Positions 24,784 through 33,386 of a stretch of 64,000 nucleotides of DNA are shown piece by piece. Origin of the DNA: Christensenella sp. UBA7102 (lineage in GTDB: Bacteria; Bacillota; Clostridia; Christensenellales; UBA1750). Under the pieces are notes generated by a model. The model searched no databases. It was not told where the DNA came from and saw only the letters and a program-made list of their open reading frames with translations. The translations under genes were made by a program, and so were the position numbers. The DNA is taken from positions 5,578 through 69,577 of the forward strand of contig DKYK01000030.1 of the NCBI GenBank assembly GCA_002492415.1, in the 5' to 3' direction. Position 1 is the first letter of the stretch. Each line of letters opens with the position of its first letter.

Positions 24784-26004
24784 TCAGCCGCGGGCGGTGA
24801 AGCACTCCAACGCCCATCTTTCCGCACCGATCTTGGGCACGCCCACCAGAGACGGCCTGCCTGCGTGCAGCACGTCGGACAGCGCCGCGGCGTACAGACC
24901 GGTATCCGCCGAGAGGACGCGGTCCACAAATGCGCCGTCCTCACGGGTGAAGATGCGGGTGGTGGGTTTATTACCCTGGCTCAGATAGCGAGTGGTATCC
25001 GCAGTGAAGTTGAAGCCGCCCAGATGCGCGGGTTTTGCAAAGGTGCACAGGCTGCGCGTCAGGCCCTCCTGGCCCACCTCGCCCACGATGATGTCGGGAG
25101 CGGGGCCACCGGTCAGGTTACCCACCAGCAGCGCTCCGCAGTCGTTGATGCTGTCGCACAGCACTTCCTCTTCCCAGAGCTGTTCGATGTCCACGCCCTG
25201 GCGGAAGACCGACAGCGTGGCCCCAGATAGCTCATGCTCGCTGATGGCGGCGCTTTCGCACACCACGATGGCCAGCTCGTCCTTGCCGTCCACGTCGCCC
25301 AACGCCACGCGGCAGGAAACTTTGTTTTCGCAGTACTTGTATCCGGCAAAGGCATCGCCCTCACGCTTGAACCAGCGCGTGCCGCACACGAATTCCAGAT
25401 GGCCGTCGCCGTCCAGGTCGCCCACTGCAAGGCCTGTGGCAGGCGCGCAGATGCCGTATTCGCTGTCTTCATCCAGCAGATCCTTGGCCAGAACGAGGGG
25501 AGACGCCCAGGGAGACTTTGCGTCCGCGGGCAGGGGCGCGCACAGCACGCGGGTGCCGGTGGGCGCGATATTGGTCATCAGCAGGCAGCGGCGACCGTCG
25601 CCCAGCAGATTGTCGGTGAGCACCATATCGGAAAAACCGTTGCAGCCCGTCTCAAATGCGACGTGCTTTTCCCATTTTGCGGTCAAGTCACCGGGGTTTT
25701 CATACCAAATCACCTGATCCGACTGGCTGTCACCGCCCAGCACGATATCCAGGTAGCCATTGCCCGTCAGATCGCACAGCACGGCAGCGCCGCCGACGTG
25801 CTCCACTGCGTCATCCAGTATAATGCGCTCCCAGCGGCGGTAATTCTCGCCGTTGCGCAGCACGGCCAGGCTGCCGCAGTTGCCGCAGAGCACGATGTCG
25901 TTCCAGCCGTCATTGTTCATATCGCCGGTCAGCACCACGTTATTGCAGGCATCCGGTCCGTTTTCGTTGCGAAGCACGCCAAAGATCTGCTTTTCAAAAG
26001 TCAT
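24784..26004 (-). CDS. FG-GAP/VCBS repeat protein, cytoplasmic
   Basis: A 406-residue beta-propeller protein with repeated Ca2+-loop-like blades: GDMNNDGWNDIVL, CDLTGNGYLDIVLGGD, GDLDGDGHLEFVCG, GDVDGKDELAIVV and GNLTGGPAPDIIVGE, spaced roughly 55-80 residues apart. There is no signal peptide or membrane segment, which is unusual because such propellers are mostly secreted. The first gene of a two-gene operon with thuA. A -10 box TATAAT (minus strand, 26032-26027) lies 23 bp before the ATG, without a clear -35. It may bind or modify a sugar acid handled by the adjacent dehydratase; this is inference from context. Confidence 0.75.
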   Translation of the reverse strand: MTFEKQIFGVLRNENGPDACNNVVLTGDMNNDGWNDIVLCGNCGSLAVLRNGENYRRWERIILDDAVEHVGGAAVLCDLTGNGYLDIVLGGDSQSDQVIWYENPGDLTAKWEKHVAFETGCNGFSDMVLTDNLLGDGRRCLLMTNIAPTGTRVLCAPLPADAKSPWASPLVLAKDLLDEDSEYGICAPATGLAVGDLDGDGHLEFVCGTRWFKREGDAFAGYKYCENKVSCRVALGDVDGKDELAIVVCESAAISEHELSGATLSVFRQGVDIEQLWEEEVLCDSINDCGALLVGNLTGGPAPDIIVGEVGQEGLTRSLCTFAKPAHLGGFNFTADTTRYLSQGNKPTTRIFTREDGAFVDRVLSADTGLYAAALSDVLHAGRPSLVGVPKIGAERWALECFTARG

Positions 26005-26125
26005 GTATTCATCCCTCCAATGCTTTATTATACCAGAGTTTTTGTCCGTTGCACATGGCTTTTTTCGGGATTTGTGTTAAAAAAGTCTGGCGATGGATAA
26101 AAAAGATGCGAATTGGTTCCCACAC

Positions 26126-26162
26126 AAAAACGCCGCGCCGCATGGGAACGATGCGGCGCGGC
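26126..26162 (-). terminator. Terminator of degV gene
   Basis: A perfect 12-bp stem (26132-26143 with 26151-26162, 7-nt loop) is followed on the minus strand by GTTTTTG. Confidence 0.85.
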
Positions 26163-26196
26163 TACAGTACGAATAAATGATGCAGTATGAAATGAA

Positions 26197-27066
26197 TTAC
26201 GCCTTGTGGATGGTTAGGTATCCGATGGTGTTGGGACCGCAATGGCTCGAGATGGTTGCCCCGGCGGTCTCGACGAGGACTTCTTTGAAGTAATCCAGTG
26301 CACGGATCTCCTCAGCCAGCGCTTCTGCCTTGTCCTGAGGCAGCGTGTGGGTGATGAAGATGCGCTCCGGCTCGATGCTCTGCAGCAGATCGAGGATCAT
26401 GCGCTGCTTGTACTGCTGGATACAGCTGTCGATTTTGCCACGGAATTTTTCACCCGCGATCATTTTGCCGTCGATGACGTTGATCTGCGGATGCAGCTTG
26501 AGCACGGAACCGGCCAGGTATGCTACCGACGAGCAGCGCCCTCCCATGTGCAGATATTGCAGCGTGTCGATGATAAAGTGCGTGGACAGCCGGGGGATTA
26601 TGGCGCGCATATCATCCTCCGCGTCCTGGGCGCTTCCGCCCTTTTCGATGATGTCCGCCGCGCGCAGCAGCAGGTGTGCTTCGCCCGAGGACAGCTGCCG
26701 CGAGTCCACCAGATGGATGCGCGCAGGATCGTAGCCCTGCTCGGCCAGCGCGTCGCGCGCAAGGCAGGCGTTGTGGTAGGTGGTGGAAAACTCCGAGGAC
26801 AGACCCGTGTAGATCAACTCATCATAGCCACCGTCCAGCGCCTCGGCAAACGCCTTTTGAAAGTCTGTCACGCCCACGGCAGCGGTCTTGGGCAGTTGCT
26901 TGGTGCGCAGCGCATAGTCGAAGAGCTGTTGGGGCGTCACGTCCACGCCGTCCAAATGATCCTCCTGACCCAGAATGACATGCAGCGGCAGCGCCGTAAT
27001 GTCATGCTGCGCACGCCTTTCGGGACTGAGGTCGCAAGTGGTGTCGGTAAAAATTTTGGTTCGCAT
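26197..27066 (-). CDS. DegV family fatty-acid-binding protein
   Basis: A 289-residue DegV protein. Such proteins bind a fatty acid between two domains and act as FakB subunits that present it to the kinase FakA. Signatures are KIFTDTTCDLSPE at the N-terminus, SSEFSTTYHNACLARD, LVDSRQLSSGEAHLLLRAAD and the C-terminal GPNTIGYLTI. No FakA-like gene is adjacent. The ATG at 27066 is taken because AGGAGGGA precedes it with ideal spacing; the preceding TTG is less likely. Confidence 0.9.
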   Translation of the reverse strand: MRTKIFTDTTCDLSPERRAQHDITALPLHVILGQEDHLDGVDVTPQQLFDYALRTKQLPKTAAVGVTDFQKAFAEALDGGYDELIYTGLSSEFSTTYHNACLARDALAEQGYDPARIHLVDSRQLSSGEAHLLLRAADIIEKGGSAQDAEDDMRAIIPRLSTHFIIDTLQYLHMGGRCSSVAYLAGSVLKLHPQINVIDGKMIAGEKFRGKIDSCIQQYKQRMILDLLQSIEPERIFITHTLPQDKAEALAEEIRALDYFKEVLVETAGATISSHCGPNTIGYLTIHKA

Positions 27067-27101
27067 CAATTTCCCTCCTTTCGGTTCAATCCTCCGTCTC
27101 T

Positions 27102-27130
27102 ATTATAATTCCGTTTGAATTTTGTTTCAA
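27102..27130 (-). promoter_or_regulatory. Promoter of degV gene
   Basis: On the minus strand TTGAAA (27130-27125), 17-bp spacer, TATAAT (27107-27102). Confidence 0.8.
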
Positions 27131-27222
27131 GTGCGCGCCGGGCAATGAGATGGAAATTATGGATTTCTGCGATATGATGCGCTATAATGGATGCAAGCGT
27201 AACAGAAGGAGCGAAACCTGCT

Positions 27223-28578
27223 ATGATGGATTTTTCGCGCATGCGCGCTTTTTTTGAAGAGGGAAATACACTGGATATGCGCGCGCGGCTGGGATGGTTG
27301 CGCGCGCTGCAGCAGGGCATTGTGCGGCATGAGGCGGAGCTTCTGGCCGCGCTGGAACTGGACCTGGGCAAGGCGCCCACGGAAGGCTATATGACGGAGG
27401 TAGGCTTGGTATTGGATGAGCTGCGCTGCCAGCTTCGCCATCTCAGACGCTGGGCAAAACCTCGGCGTGCGCGCACGCCGCTGGCGCAGTTTCATGCCGT
27501 CTCGCGCGTCTACCGCGAGCCCTACGGTCTGGTGCTGGTGATGGCGCCGTGGAACTATCCGCTGCAGCTGTCGCTTGAACCGCTCATTGGAGCTATCGCG
27601 GCAGGCAACTGCGTGGTGCTCAAGCCGTCAAAGGATGCGCCCCACACCGCAAAGGCTATAGAGCGCCTGCTGGAGGACTGCCTGCCGCGCGAGCTGGTGC
27701 GCGTGGTGCAGGGCGGTCGTGCCGAGAATACCGAACTGTTGGAAACGCGCTTTGATTACATTTTTTTCACTGGAGGCAAAACCGTGGGCCGTCTGGTGAT
27801 GGAAAAAGCCGCGCGATATTTGACGCCGGTATCGCTGGAACTGGGCGGAAAGAGCCCCGTGCTGGTGTTGGACGACGCCAAGATAGACCTTGCGGCCAAG
27901 CGCATCGTGTTTGGCAAATTGCTCAATTCCGGGCAAACCTGTGTCGCGCCCGACTATGTGCTGGTGCACAGCGGTGTAAAGGATGAGCTGGTCGCGGCGA
28001 TGGAGAAGTACATCGCACTCTTTTTGGGAGAATACCCGCTGCAAAGCTCCGAGTACCCGCACATCATCACGCAAAAGCACATGCAGCGGTTGACTGGGCT
28101 GCTGGATGGCGCGCGCATCCTATGCGGCGGCAGAGTGGAGGGCCTGCGCATCGAGCCCACGCTCATCGAAGCGTCGGGGCGCGAGGAGCCTGCGATGCAG
28201 GAGGAGATTTTCGGGCCCATACTGCCCATCCTCACCATGGATACGCTGGAGGAAATGATCGCCTTTGTCCGCAGCGATGAAAAGCCGCTGGCCTTGTACT
28301 TATTCACCGAATCCAAGCCCGCGCAGCGCGAAGTGCTGCGCCGCCTGTCCTTTGGCGGAGGCTGCATCAACGATACCGTGGTACACCTGGCCACTACGCG
28401 CATGGGTTTTGGCGGCGTGGGCGGCTCGGGCATGGGCGCCTATCATGGCCGTCGTTCTTTTGAAACTTTTTCCCATGAAAAAAGCGTGCTGGATAAGTCC
28501 ACCTTTATGGATCTTCCCTTCCGCTATCACCCCTATACAGAGAAAAAGGAAAAGCTCATCCGCTTTTTCCTGAAATAA
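27223..28578 (+). CDS. Aldehyde dehydrogenase, class 3/YwdH-like
   Basis: A 451-residue NAD(P)-dependent aldehyde dehydrogenase of the short, membrane-associated-type group. Signatures are MAPWNYPLQLSLEPL, the general base in LELGGKSPVLV, the catalytic Cys in NSGQTCVAPDY and the EEIFGPILPI strand. The C-terminal helix with basic residues resembles fatty-aldehyde dehydrogenases. The start is assigned to ATG 27223 behind AGAAGGAGCG; a TATAAT at 27183-27188 makes the earlier ATG at 27187 implausible. nudC follows by 13 bp and GH43 overlaps that, so all three seem to be one operon. Confidence 0.9.
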   Translation: MMDFSRMRAFFEEGNTLDMRARLGWLRALQQGIVRHEAELLAALELDLGKAPTEGYMTEVGLVLDELRCQLRHLRRWAKPRRARTPLAQFHAVSRVYREPYGLVLVMAPWNYPLQLSLEPLIGAIAAGNCVVLKPSKDAPHTAKAIERLLEDCLPRELVRVVQGGRAENTELLETRFDYIFFTGGKTVGRLVMEKAARYLTPVSLELGGKSPVLVLDDAKIDLAAKRIVFGKLLNSGQTCVAPDYVLVHSGVKDELVAAMEKYIALFLGEYPLQSSEYPHIITQKHMQRLTGLLDGARILCGGRVEGLRIEPTLIEASGREEPAMQEEIFGPILPILTMDTLEEMIAFVRSDEKPLALYLFTESKPAQREVLRRLSFGGGCINDTVVHLATTRMGFGGVGGSGMGAYHGRRSFETFSHEKSVLDKSTFMDLPFRYHPYTEKKEKLIRFFLK

Positions 28579-28591
28579 AAAAGGAGTTCTT

Positions 28592-29416
28592 ATGCTGCAT
28601 GACATTGCGCCGCACGTGCTGAGCAACGCCTATTCGCCTCGCGCGCCGCAGGGGGAGGACCCTGCGCTGTGCTTTGATCCGGAGGGCGTGTATCTCAAAG
28701 ACGGCGGTTTTCCCACCTGTGCCGACTATCCTGCCGGCACATCCTTTCAATATCTGTTTGATTATGACGGCAGCGCTGTGTTTCTGGCCGATCGCATCCC
28801 CATGGCCGCGCAGCGTCAGCCCCACCGCGCGCTGCGCAGCCTAGCGCAGCCCCAGGCATTCCTGGGCGGCACTGCGCTGCATCTGTGGGACTGGTATCGA
28901 AACACGCGCTTTTGCGGCCGCTGCGGCGCGCCCATGTCCCACAGCCCGAGGGAGCGCGCCATGATCTGCCCCACCTGCGGAAACTCCGTCTATCCGCGCA
29001 TCTCGCCCGCGGTCATTGTGCTCATCCACAACGGCGCGGACAGGCTGATGCTTGCGCAGGGCAAGCACTTTGTGGGTGGCTTTTACTCCTGCATCGCGGG
29101 ATATTTGGAGATCGGCGAGAGCATGGAGCAGGCCGTCCGACGCGAAGCGCTGGAGGAGACGGGACTCCACCTGACCCATCTGCAATACTTTGGCAACCAG
29201 CCCTGGCCCTTTACTGACACGCATATGGTGGGCTTTTTCGCTCAGGCCGACGAGAGCGAGCCCATCCGGCTGCAGCGGGAGGAGCTGAACGACGCGCGTT
29301 GGTTCTCCCGCGAGGAACTGCCCCGCGGCCCACAGTCCATCGCCATCGCCAGCGCCATGATCCAAACCTGGCTGGACCGGGGAGCGAATCTTTCACAGGA
29401 GGGAACTGACCGATGA
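28592..29416 (+). CDS. nudC: NAD(+) diphosphatase NudC-like Nudix hydrolase
   Basis: A 274-residue Nudix hydrolase with the NudC layout: an N-terminal non-catalytic domain, a zinc ribbon (FCGRCGAPMSHSPRERAMICPTCGN, two CxxC pairs) and the Nudix box with G-x5-E-x7-REALEETGL. The SQPWPF motif of NADH pyrophosphatases appears as NQPWPFTDTHMVGF, with Asn for Ser. It cleaves NAD(H) to NMN(H) and AMP and can remove NAD caps from RNA. The stop overlaps the GH43 start by 4 bp (ATGA), so the two are translationally coupled. Confidence 0.9.
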   Translation: MLHDIAPHVLSNAYSPRAPQGEDPALCFDPEGVYLKDGGFPTCADYPAGTSFQYLFDYDGSAVFLADRIPMAAQRQPHRALRSLAQPQAFLGGTALHLWDWYRNTRFCGRCGAPMSHSPRERAMICPTCGNSVYPRISPAVIVLIHNGADRLMLAQGKHFVGGFYSCIAGYLEIGESMEQAVRREALEETGLHLTHLQYFGNQPWPFTDTHMVGFFAQADESEPIRLQREELNDARWFSREELPRGPQSIAIASAMIQTWLDRGANLSQEGTDR

Positions 29417-30651
29417 ACCCTTTGCTGCCTGCTCAGTATTTTATCCCAGACGCCGAGGCGCGCGTGATGCCTGACGGCAGGCTCTACCTCTACGGCTCCA
29501 ACGACATTTCCGGCTGCAGGGACTATTGCAGCAAGGAATACCATGTGTTTGTCACCGATGACGACAAAATGGAACATTGGACGGACTGCGGCATCTCCTT
29601 TCAGAATACCGCCGCACACCCCGGCATGCCGTGGTGCCCAGATACCGTGCTCTTTGCCCCCGACGTCATCGAGAGGGGCGGCAAGTATTATCTTTATATG
29701 TGCGACTGCCAGGGTCATGAGGGCGTCGCGGTATCCGACAGCCCCAAAGGACCCTTTGCCGACGCGCAGCCTCTGCTGGGTGCGGACGGCGACGGCATCG
29801 ACCCTTCGGTGTTTGTAGACGACGACGGCCAGGCCTATTATTTCTGGGGTCAGATCAGCCTGCGCGGCGCAAAGCTCAACCCTGACATGGTTTCGCTCGA
29901 CCTGAGCACGCTGCGCCACGGCATACTCACCGAGCAGGAGCACGGCTTCCACGAGGGTTCGTCCATCCGCAAGCGCAACGGAAAATATTACCTCATCTAC
30001 ACCGACACCACCCGCGGCCGCGCGACCTGCATGTCCTATGCCGTCGCCGATGCGCCGCTGGGCCCTTATACGCGCGGCGGCGTCATCGTGGACAACACCT
30101 TTTGCGATCCAGGCACCTGGAACAATCATGGCTCCATTTGCGAATATCGCGGCCAGTGGTACATCTTCTATCACCGCGCCTCGCAAAACAGCTTCACCAG
30201 CCGCAGGGTCTGCGTCGAACCCATCCATTTCCGTGACGACGGCTCCATCGACGAGGTGATGATGACATCGCAGGGCGCGTCGAGTCCGCTGGATGCGTTT
30301 GCCTGGACGGATGCCTCCGTCGCTTGCAGACTGCGCGGGGGATATTACATCGCGCCGCAGACAGCGCAGCGGGAGATCGTCACCTGCGACGGCAAATGCG
30401 AGGGCTGGGCGGAGTACCGATATTTGAATTTCGCACAAGGCGTCTCTGCATGGGTATTGCGCGCCCGTGGTCAAGGGACGGTCTGCGTGATGACCACGGG
30501 CAATCGCGTGCTGAGCTCCGTTAAAGTGGCCTGCGATGGGTTTTGCGAACTGTACGGCACGTTGAGCGAGAGGATTTCCGGTGTGTTGCCCATCTGGCTG
30601 CTGCTCAAGGGAGAGCGGATGGAACTGGACGCCTTCCGGTTTGAAAGCTAG
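29413..30651 (+). CDS. Glycoside hydrolase family 43 protein
   Basis: A 412-residue five-bladed beta-propeller glycosidase, typically a beta-xylosidase or alpha-L-arabinofuranosidase. The catalytic triad is visible: base Asp in AEARVMPDGRLYLYGSND or just before it (FIPDAEARV), the pKa-modulating Asp in DGIDPSVFVDDDG, and acid Glu in HGFHEGSSIRKRNGKYY. A ~90-residue beta-sandwich follows the propeller. No signal peptide, so it acts on oligosaccharides taken into the cell. It overlaps nudC by 4 bp and ends at a strong bidirectional terminator. Confidence 0.88.
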   Translation: MNPLLPAQYFIPDAEARVMPDGRLYLYGSNDISGCRDYCSKEYHVFVTDDDKMEHWTDCGISFQNTAAHPGMPWCPDTVLFAPDVIERGGKYYLYMCDCQGHEGVAVSDSPKGPFADAQPLLGADGDGIDPSVFVDDDGQAYYFWGQISLRGAKLNPDMVSLDLSTLRHGILTEQEHGFHEGSSIRKRNGKYYLIYTDTTRGRATCMSYAVADAPLGPYTRGGVIVDNTFCDPGTWNNHGSICEYRGQWYIFYHRASQNSFTSRRVCVEPIHFRDDGSIDEVMMTSQGASSPLDAFAWTDASVACRLRGGYYIAPQTAQREIVTCDGKCEGWAEYRYLNFAQGVSAWVLRARGQGTVCVMTTGNRVLSSVKVACDGFCELYGTLSERISGVLPIWLLLKGERMELDAFRFES

Positions 30652-30652
30652 A

Positions 30653-30696
30653 AAAAAACAAGCGGACAGAGCTGAAAGTCCTGTCCGCTTGTTTTT
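30653..30696. terminator. Bidirectional terminator between GH43 and trmO
   Basis: A-rich start, 15-bp stem (30653-30668 with 30682-30696) and T-run make it work for the plus-strand GH43 operon and the minus-strand trmO operon. Confidence 0.85.
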
Positions 30697-30705
30697 ATGC
30701 AATAT

Positions 30706-31395
30706 TCAGTCCAGCGGCAGCACGTCGGTCACGGTGAGCGTGCCGTCCGCGACGGTAAACTTGATGTTCCAGCCCGCAAACGCCATGCCGTAGACGCGCC
30801 CCGGTTCGTGCTGATAGCCCGGGCGGGGGTCTTGCGCCAGTACTTCGATGACCGCGTCTCGCCGGTCGGCGGGCAGGTGGCCCAGCAGCGCCTGGGGAAA
30901 GTCCACTGTCAATCGCGGCGTTTCCACCGGAGCAAATCCACCGGAAGCATCGGGATGCGCGTCGGCGTAGGGCAGGTAGGGCTTGATGTCAAAGATCGGG
31001 CTGCCGTCGAGCAGATCGGCCCCGGCGACGGTGAGCGCCGGTCCGTCGGGTGCGTCCAGATCCACGCAGATCAGCCGCACACAGCTCAGGCCGATGGCGT
31101 TGGGGCGAAAGGGAGAGCGCGTGGCGAACACGCCCATGCGTGCGTTGCCCCCCAGCCGCGGCGGTCGCACAGTGGGCGACCAATCCTCCCGCTGCGCCTG
31201 AGAGAACTGCCACAGCAGCCAGATGTGCGAAAATCCCTCCAGGCCGCGCAGCGCGTCGGCGTTGCGATATTCCGGCTCGAACAGGATGCGTGCACGCAAG
31301 GAATCCACCAGTCCGCTCTGCCGCGGAATACCGAATTTTTCGGTAAAGTCGCTGTGGATGTGCGCGATGATTTTCATCGAAACAATTTTTGTCAT
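30706..31395 (-). CDS. trmO: tRNA (N6-threonylcarbamoyladenosine(37)-N6)-methyltransferase TrmO
   Basis: A 229-residue TrmO/YaeB family beta-barrel methyltransferase that adds a methyl group to t6A37 in tRNA-Thr using S-adenosylmethionine. Signatures are IAHIHSDFTEKFGIPRQSGLV, FEPEYRNADALRGLEGFSHIWLLWQFS, the highly conserved GVFATRSPFRPNAIGLSCVRL, and LDGSPIFDIKPYLPYAD. The C-terminal extension carries the usual YGMAFAGWNIKF strand. It is the last gene of a three-gene minus-strand operon. Confidence 0.93.
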   Translation of the reverse strand: MTKIVSMKIIAHIHSDFTEKFGIPRQSGLVDSLRARILFEPEYRNADALRGLEGFSHIWLLWQFSQAQREDWSPTVRPPRLGGNARMGVFATRSPFRPNAIGLSCVRLICVDLDAPDGPALTVAGADLLDGSPIFDIKPYLPYADAHPDASGGFAPVETPRLTVDFPQALLGHLPADRRDAVIEVLAQDPRPGYQHEPGRVYGMAFAGWNIKFTVADGTLTVTDVLPLD

Positions 31396-31411
31396 ACGGT
31401 TCTCCTGTCCG

Positions 31412-32275
31412 TTACAGCAGCGTCAGCAACGTGCCGGCGGTCAATACCGCAAGCCCTGCAAGCGCTTTGCGTGAGAGCCTTTCCCCCAAGAACACCCGCG
31501 CGAACGCCACCGTGATCAGTATGCTCAGCTTGTCGATGGGAGCCACAGCCGACGCCGGACCCATCTGCAGCGCCTTATAGTAGCATAGCCAGCTGGAACC
31601 CGTCGCAATGCCCGAAAGCGCGGTGAACAGCAGGCTGCGCCCGCGCACCAGCTTAGCCATTTTGGCTTTGCCCGTCACAAATACCATGCCCCAAGCCATG
31701 AGGAGCACTACGCCCGTGCGCAGCGCCGTTGCCAGATTGCTGTCCACACCCTGCAGGCCCAATTTGGCCAGTATGCTCGTCAGCGCGGCAAACACCGCCG
31801 ACAGCGCAGCGCATGCCAGCCAACCGTATCCGTCCTTGCCCTGCGATGCCGCTTCGGGCTTCAGGTCCAGCATCAGCAGCGTGCCCGCTGCAATCAGCGC
31901 CACCGCCGCACACTTCCACGGCGTCAGCTCCTCGGAAAGCAGCAGCGCAGCCAGCAGGATCGTCAGCACCGTGGAGGACTTATCCACTGCCGCTACCTTT
32001 GCCACCGGTCCCAGCTGCAGCGCCTTGAAATAGCACAGCCAGCTCGCACCCGTGGCCAACCCCGACAGCGTCAGAAACAGCAGTGTGCGTCCCGTCAGAT
32101 CCGCAAGCCCTGCCTGTGCGCCGGTGATCAGCACCATCAGCCACGAAAAAACCAGCACTACGCCGGTGCGCAACGCCGTGATCACGTGGGAATCGCAGTC
32201 ACGGATGCCCACTTTTGCCAAAATAGAAGTCGCCCCTGCAAAGCCTGCAGAGGCGAGGGCGTATACGATCCACAT
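31412..32275 (-). CDS. EamA/DMT family transporter with near-duplicate halves
   Basis: A 287-residue ten-TM drug/metabolite transporter with two EamA repeats (~1-140 and ~150-287). The repeats are unusually alike: ALRTGVVLVFSWLMVLITG against ALRTGVVLLMAWGMVFVTG, and LSGLATGASWLCYFKALQLGP against LSGIATGSSWLCYYKALQMGP. The substrate is unknown. Its start lies 6 bp after the deacetylase stop, with the ribosome site inside that gene's last codons, and trmO follows by 16 bp. Confidence 0.85.
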   Translation of the reverse strand: MWIVYALASAGFAGATSILAKVGIRDCDSHVITALRTGVVLVFSWLMVLITGAQAGLADLTGRTLLFLTLSGLATGASWLCYFKALQLGPVAKVAAVDKSSTVLTILLAALLLSEELTPWKCAAVALIAAGTLLMLDLKPEAASQGKDGYGWLACAALSAVFAALTSILAKLGLQGVDSNLATALRTGVVLLMAWGMVFVTGKAKMAKLVRGRSLLFTALSGIATGSSWLCYYKALQMGPASAVAPIDKLSILITVAFARVFLGERLSRKALAGLAVLTAGTLLTLL

Positions 32276-32281
32276 GTGCGA

Positions 32282-33205
32282 TCACTCCATGGGTTTATTC
32301 TCCAACGTCGCAAAGGTGTAGCCCAAGCTGCGGATATAGTCGATGGCATCCGACAACATTTCCACGGTTTTCCCCTTGCTGTTGGTGTCGTGCATCAGCA
32401 CGATCAAATCACGACCGCGTTCGGCCTGCGTGTTTACAGTGTCCACTAACTCCTGGTAGAGCTGCTGCGTCGAGCGGCCGGAGGCGTTGGATTCAGCGTC
32501 GCCGTTGAGCGCGTTCCAATCGAAATAACGATACCCAGCCGCTTCCACCGCCGGGCGGAAGTCGCGGCAGCGGCGGTTGGTGGAGCCGTAGGGGAAACGC
32601 ATTAGATCGTCAGGGTAGTCCTGCCCCAGAATCGACCGTATGGTCTGGCGTCCCGCTTCAAGATCCTTTAGCAGTGCCTCTTCGCTCTTGTAGATGCTGT
32701 CGGTCATATGAGTTTGGGTGTGATTCGCCACCAACGAGCCCTGTGCTGCAATGGCTTGAATGCGCGCGGGATGGCGCTGCGCATTTTCACCTATTACAAA
32801 GAAGGTGGCCACAACGCCCTGATCCTCCAGCACCTTGAGTATCGCTTCAGTATTCTTAGACGGACCGTCGTCAAATGTCAGGTAGCAAACTTTACCCTCT
32901 ACTGTGGGAATCTGCTCCGCTGGATTAGCAGGTCCCATCGCCTCGGGCGTGACTTCCGGCGTGGGGGTAGGGCTTGGAACGGGGGTCGCCGTGGGCAGGG
33001 GCGTCGGCGTAACCTGCGGCGTGGGCGCGGGCTTGAGCGTTACCACGATTTGCTCCTGATTTGCCGCGTGACCGTTATTGTTTTCCAAAATCACCATGTC
33101 CCCGCTGGGCAAGCCTTGCGCGTTGGCATGAGGCGGGGTGCAGCCCGCAAGCAGAACAGCGACCAGAAGAAGCAGAAAAACTATATAAATCGCATTTCTA
33201 CGCAT
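32282..33205 (-). CDS. Polysaccharide deacetylase lipoprotein (CE4/NodB domain)
   Basis: A 307-residue extracellular lipoprotein. The signal ends in the lipobox LAGC (Cys22), followed by a linker with a Pro/Thr-rich stretch of about 30 residues (near 60-90) expected to span the wall. The NodB domain covers ~105-300 with CYLTFDDGPSKNT (metal Asp pair), LVANHTQTHM (metal His pair) and RFPYGSTN. It probably removes N- or O-acetyl groups from peptidoglycan or another wall glycan. First gene of the operon with EamA and trmO. Confidence 0.87.
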   Translation of the reverse strand: MRRNAIYIVFLLLLVAVLLAGCTPPHANAQGLPSGDMVILENNNGHAANQEQIVVTLKPAPTPQVTPTPLPTATPVPSPTPTPEVTPEAMGPANPAEQIPTVEGKVCYLTFDDGPSKNTEAILKVLEDQGVVATFFVIGENAQRHPARIQAIAAQGSLVANHTQTHMTDSIYKSEEALLKDLEAGRQTIRSILGQDYPDDLMRFPYGSTNRRCRDFRPAVEAAGYRYFDWNALNGDAESNASGRSTQQLYQELVDTVNTQAERGRDLIVLMHDTNSKGKTVEMLSDAIDYIRSLGYTFATLENKPME

Positions 33206-33323
33206 GATCCATCATCCTTTTTCAGTCTTTCTACATTATACTACAAACAGCTGTAAATGCCCATACGTATTTTGAAATATTCCAGAAGATTTCACAATAT
33301 GAAACATTTGTAATGCGCAGTGA

Positions 33324-33352
33324 TTGACAAAACGTAGTATGTGCGGTATCAT
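33324..33352 (+). promoter_or_regulatory. Sigma-A promoter for DUF4430-ECF S pair
   Basis: TTGACA (33324-33329), 17-bp spacer, TATCAT (33347-33352). Confidence 0.8.
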
Positions 33353-33386
33353 TGGTGCACTATATAGGACAAGGAGTGTTTTTTCT

